From positions 1 to 31,829 of the forward strand of contig CAZCEC010000072.1 of the NCBI GenBank assembly GCA_964497615.1: a stretch of 31,829 nucleotides of DNA. The letters are read 5' to 3'. The stretch is from CAZCEC01 sp964497615 (lineage in GTDB: Bacteria; Chloroflexota; Anaerolineae; Anaerolineales; UBA6663). Shown here piece by piece: positions 29,754-31,829 of the stretch. The notes below the pieces were generated by a model. The model saw only the letters and a program-made list of their open reading frames with translations. It searched no databases and was not told where the DNA came from. The stretch's first letter is position 1, and each line of letters starts with the position of its first letter. The translations under genes were made by a program, and so were the position numbers.

Positions 29754-30671
29754 CCAGGAGCAACCCACACCAGCAATTTCGTCAACGTTAATGGCATCCG
29801 CCTGCATTACCTCGATTGGGGCGGGCCAGGACCGGCGCTGATTTTCCTCGCCGGCATGGGGTCGTCCGCCTACATTTTCAACCAGTTTGCCCCACGCTTT
29901 AGCGACCGCTTCCGCGTGCTGGGGCTCACCCGCCGCGGGCACGGCGATTCGGACTATCCCGAGAGCGGCTATGACGCCGACACCCTGGTGGCCGACATCT
30001 GCGGGTTCATGGACGCACTAGGTATTGAGAAAGCAGCCTTCGCCGGTCACTCGATTGCGGGCGTCGAGTTGACGCAACTGGCCGCCACGCACCCCGAGCG
30101 GGTCGAGAGACTGGTCTATATCGAGGCGCTGGATGACCGCCGCAGCCTGCCCGCCGTTGAGCAGCAGGACCCGCTAAGGGGAGTCTCGTTCCCCAAGGCC
30201 GAAGCCCCGCCCCCGCGCACTGTTGAAGAGTACATTGCCCAGTTCAAGGCCGATGCCCCCGCCTTCGCCGAAATCTGGAGCGAAGTGTGGGATGAGGAAA
30301 TCGCCCACGGGGTCACGGTCAACGAGGCCGGCCTCGTGGTGGACCGCATGCCGGATGCCGTGGGCCAGCAGATGAATGAAAACCTGGTCCGCAGCTACGC
30401 GCCGCCCACGGTGAACACCACTATCCCGGCGCTGAGTTTCTTTGGGCAGCGCCAACGCAAGCTGTCCGACGCCTACACGGCGGAACAGAAAGCCGCCTAC
30501 CACCGATACTACGAAACGGTGGCCCTGCCGGCGTTCCACGCCCTGGTGGCGGACTTCCAGCACCGGTTTCCCCAGGCCAAGGTAGTGGTGATCCCTGGCG
30601 GGCATCACTACCTGTTCATGGCCCAGGCCGATCAGGTGTATGCGGAGATGCGGCGCTTCCTGCTGGATTGA
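29751..30671 (+). CDS. Alpha/beta hydrolase
   Basis: 306 residues from ATG 29751 (see the double ribosome-binding site). The fold is clear: VNGIRLHYLDWGGPGPALIFLAGMG with the oxyanion segment, TRRGHGDSDYP (about 73-83), the nucleophile elbow GHSIAG (about 112-117, Ser114) and a C-terminal catalytic histidine in IPGGHHYLFM. The cap region (about 150-215) is rich in Pro and Glu. It would hydrolyse an ester, epoxide or similar bond in the cytosol; there is no signal peptide. It is transcribed in the same direction as the ATP-grasp gene, 146 bases downstream of it. Confidence 0.93.
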   Translation: MPGATHTSNFVNVNGIRLHYLDWGGPGPALIFLAGMGSSAYIFNQFAPRFSDRFRVLGLTRRGHGDSDYPESGYDADTLVADICGFMDALGIEKAAFAGHSIAGVELTQLAATHPERVERLVYIEALDDRRSLPAVEQQDPLRGVSFPKAEAPPPRTVEEYIAQFKADAPAFAEIWSEVWDEEIAHGVTVNEAGLVVDRMPDAVGQQMNENLVRSYAPPTVNTTIPALSFFGQRQRKLSDAYTAEQKAAYHRYYETVALPAFHALVADFQHRFPQAKVVVIPGGHHYLFMAQADQVYAEMRRFLLD

Positions 30672-30763
30672 GGCGGCTCCTGCCCGCTGCCAGCGCGGCC
30701 CCCGCCTGAATGATGGTCGAAATCCGCCCTTTGGCGACGCTCACCCTGGCCGACCTCCAGCGC

Positions 30764-30818
30764 GTGGCGCCCGGCTACACATCCAGCAGCAAGTACGTGG
30801 TCCGGCACACGGCCACGG
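30764..30818 (+). repeat. 55-base exact direct repeat, left copy
   Basis: Identical over 55 bases to 31775-31829. It encodes VAPGYTSSSKYVVRHTAT of the broken GNAT gene. The 51 bases before it differ from the right copy at 12 positions, so identity begins abruptly. Confidence 0.9.
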
Positions 30819-31065
30819 CGAGGCGCGTCGTGTTCGAGCTGGAGCTCGTCGCCCTCGACCCGCCCTACGTCAAAGTGTTTGACCACGACGACGATACACT
30901 GCGGCGCTACCAGGGGCTGCTGCGCGAGGGCTATTCCTTCGGCGCCTACGCCGGTGACGAGTTGGTGGGGTTGGCCATCGGCGAGGCACGCGCCTGGAAC
31001 CGCAGCCTGTGGGTGTGGGAGTTTCACGTCGGCGAGGCCTATCGGCGGCGGGGCCTATGGCGCGC

Positions 31066-31105
31066 TTGCCGTAGCATGACTCCCATGCTATCATGCTGGC
31101 ATGAT
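31066..31105 (+). promoter_or_regulatory. HigBA promoter with two inverted repeats
   Basis: TTGCCG (31066-31071), a 17-base spacer and TATCAT (31089-31094) form the promoter. The spacer holds a perfect inverted repeat TAGCATG-ACTCC-CATGCTA (31072-31090). A second perfect repeat, ATCATGC-TG-GCATGAT (31090-31105), covers the -10 and the HigB start codon. These are likely operators for HigA. The -10 ends six bases before the ATG, so transcription would start at the start codon itself (leaderless). Confidence 0.8.
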
Positions 31106-31394
31106 TGTGTCGTTCAAAGATGAAGGCACGGAAGACATCTTTAACGGCAAGAATACCAAGGCGGCCCGCCAGACCTGTCCGTCGGCGCTGTGGAAAGTGG
31201 CCGGTCGGAAACTCGACCAACTCGACTCTGTAACGGCTCTGGCCGAGTTGCGCCTCCCGCCCGGCAATCGGTTGGAATCATTGGCCGGGGACCGCAAAGG
31301 ACAGCATAGTATTCGCATCAATGCGCAGTATCGTATCTGCTTTGTCTGGATCGACTCCGGACCCGACGGCGTGGAAATCGTTGACTACCACTGA
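31101..31394 (+). CDS. higB: Type II toxin, HigB family
   Basis: 97 residues from ATG 31101. The sequence is typical HigB: MIVSFKDEGTEDIFNG, LWKVAGRKLDQLDSVTALAEL (in about 31-51), then LESLAGDRKGQHSIRINAQYRICFVW (about 58-83). HigB is a ribosome-associated mRNA endonuclease of the RelE superfamily. It precedes its antitoxin by 21 bases. No SD lies upstream and the predicted transcript begins at the ATG, so leaderless initiation is expected. Its insertion coincides with the break in the GNAT gene. Confidence 0.95.
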   Translation: MIVSFKDEGTEDIFNGKNTKAARQTCPSALWKVAGRKLDQLDSVTALAELRLPPGNRLESLAGDRKGQHSIRINAQYRICFVWIDSGPDGVEIVDYH

Positions 31395-31415
31395 ATTTTC
31401 GGGCAAAGGTAAACC

Positions 31416-31727
31416 ATGATCCGCGTTCCCACCCACCGACCTCCCACACACCCAGGCGAAATGCTGCTGGAAGAATTCCTGATTCCGATGGGCCTCACCC
31501 AGCGCGAGCTGGCGGACGCCATCCGCGTGCCCTATCAGCGTGTCAACGAGATTGTCCACGCGCGGCGGGGCATGACGCCCAGCACGGCCCTGCGTCTGGC
31601 AAAGTTCCTGGGCATGCCGGCCGCCTTCTGGATGAATCTGCAACTGCGTTGGGATTTGTATCAGACCCAGCAGGCCGAAAAGGACGACCTCAAACGCATC
31701 CGGCCGCATGCCCATGTGGCGGGATGA
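31416..31727 (+). CDS. higA: Type II antitoxin, HigA family (HTH)
   Basis: 103 residues from ATG 31416 with AAAGG six bases upstream. It has the HigA/VapI start THPGEMLLEEFLIPMGLTQ, an HTH of the Cro/CI type (QRELADAIRVPYQRVNEIVHARRGMTP, about 29-55) and the family segment LRLAKFLGMPAAFWMNLQ. It neutralises HigB and represses the promoter at 31066, most probably by binding the inverted repeats there. Its stop overlaps the start of a second GNAT gene by four bases (ATGA at 31724-31727), so that gene is coupled to the antitoxin. Confidence 0.95.
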   Translation: MIRVPTHRPPTHPGEMLLEEFLIPMGLTQRELADAIRVPYQRVNEIVHARRGMTPSTALRLAKFLGMPAAFWMNLQLRWDLYQTQQAEKDDLKRIRPHAHVAG

Positions 31728-31829
31728 TCGACCTCCGCCCCCTGACCGCGCTGACCCTGGCCGGCCTCCACCGAGTGGCGCCCGGCTACACATCCAGCAG
31801 CAAGTACGTGGTCCGGCACACGGCCACGG
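31724..31829 (+). CDS. GNAT acetyltransferase second copy, N-terminus only (runs off window)
   Basis: 35 codons are visible from ATG 31724. They align without gaps to the start of the broken copy at 30713: MIDLRPLTALTLAGLHRV then APGYTSSSKYVVRHTAT. The first 51 bases are about 76 percent identical and the next 55 are identical. Whether the copy continues intact cannot be seen. The ATG overlaps the HigA stop by four bases. Confidence 0.75.
   Translation, partial: MIDLRPLTALTLAGLHRVAPGYTSSSKYVVRHTAT
31775..31829 (+). repeat. 55-base exact direct repeat, right copy at the window edge
   Basis: Same 55 bases as 30764-30818, ending at the very last base of the window. The length equals a word size widely used by short-read assemblers, so the edge may be a contig end produced at an unresolved repeat. 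True identity could be longer or the join artificial. Confidence 0.85.

Larger units (their letters stand above)
30713..31123 (+). pseudogene. GNAT acetyltransferase, 3-prime half lost at the HigBA module
   Basis: The start is ATG 30713, matching the second copy at 31724 codon for codon. Residues 1-118 follow a GNAT domain: IRPLATLTLADL, GYSFGAYAGDELVGLAIGEA and WVWEFHVGEAYRRRGLWRA, where the acetyl-CoA loop should read RRRGLGRAL. Just after this (about 31066) the sequence changes into the promoter of the HigBA toxin-antitoxin genes, and the frame ends in unrelated residues at 31123. The CoA loop is incomplete and the last helix and strand are missing, so the product is very likely inactive. 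Confidence 0.8.

Noticed and set aside
30764..31829. Attachment-site repeats of an integrative element
   Set aside because: No integrase or transposase lies between the copies, the repeats are coding sequence of homologous genes, and the right copy ends exactly at the window edge.

Overview
The window is GC-rich, gene-dense bacterial DNA. It carries sigma70-type promoters, Shine-Dalgarno (SD) sites, many 1-4 base stop/start overlaps, and almost no intergenic space (no gene-free stretch exceeds about 260 bases). The best guess for the source is a Chloroflexota (Anaerolineae-like) chromosome or metagenome contig. That rests on the YLPL(I/V) surface-protein motif in the large secreted protein and on TGTCATTCCGAG-type hairpin repeats that I associate with that group. 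It is an inference; no rRNA or other marker gene is present. No tRNA, rRNA, CRISPR array, insertion sequence or phage gene was seen.

Layout. (1) 1-1887, minus strand: a four-gene operon of RelE-like toxin, Phd/YefM antitoxin, a six-bladed TolB-like propeller and a RimJ-like acetyltransferase. It is driven by a promoter whose -10 lies inside a perfect 18-base palindrome. (2) 1911-8311, minus strand: a MASE1-GGDEF diguanylate cyclase, then small detoxification or resistance-type enzymes (two GNAT acetyltransferases, nitroreductase, DinB-like protein, MmcQ/YjbR) and two unknown proteins. (3) 8408-11935, plus strand: a small unknown protein and an ABC-2 exporter operon (ATPase plus two permeases), whose promoters share an almost identical 21-base box, followed by a divergent, stand-alone MbtH-like protein. 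(4) 11948-18371, minus strand: three overlapping or abutting genes encoding a secreted YCF48-DUF1906-crystallin protein, a NodU/TobZ-type O-carbamoyltransferase and an SGNH-hydrolase-like protein. This is the most system-like locus in the window. (5) 18406-22134, plus strand: two paralogous phytanoyl-CoA-dioxygenase-like oxygenases flanking a DUF1905/YdeI-type gene, then a GT87-like membrane protein and a VOC protein. (6) 22135-26986, minus strand: a sugar-acid catabolic cluster (SDR, enolase-superfamily dehydratase, SDR, 2-hydroxyacid dehydrogenase, HpcH/HpaI aldolase). (7) 27047-30671: a formamidopyrimidine-DNA glycosylase with a repeat-encoded insert, a histidine phosphatase, an ATP-grasp ligase and an alpha/beta hydrolase. 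(8) 30713-31829: a GNAT gene broken by a HigBA toxin-antitoxin module, followed by the start of a second GNAT copy that runs off the window.

How the genes may work together. The carbamoyltransferase operon looks like a surface-glycan or small-molecule decoration unit: one cytosolic carbamoyl donor enzyme, one acyl-esterase/transferase-like enzyme, and one large exported protein with cell-wall-hydrolase-like and carbohydrate-binding modules. The sugar-acid cluster fits a non-phosphorylating route: sugar or lactone oxidation by SDRs, dehydration to a 2-keto-3-deoxy acid, aldol cleavage, and reduction of 2-oxoacids or aldehydes. Both toxin-antitoxin modules have promoters placed so that the transcript would start at or within a few bases of the toxin start codon, and both are translationally coupled downstream to acetyltransferase-containing operons.

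Four short hairpin repeats (5082, 5194, 19398, 25052) share a stem interrupted by tandem G.A mismatches, with compensatory changes between copies. The last 55 bases of the window exactly repeat an internal segment, so the right edge may be an assembly break rather than a natural boundary.
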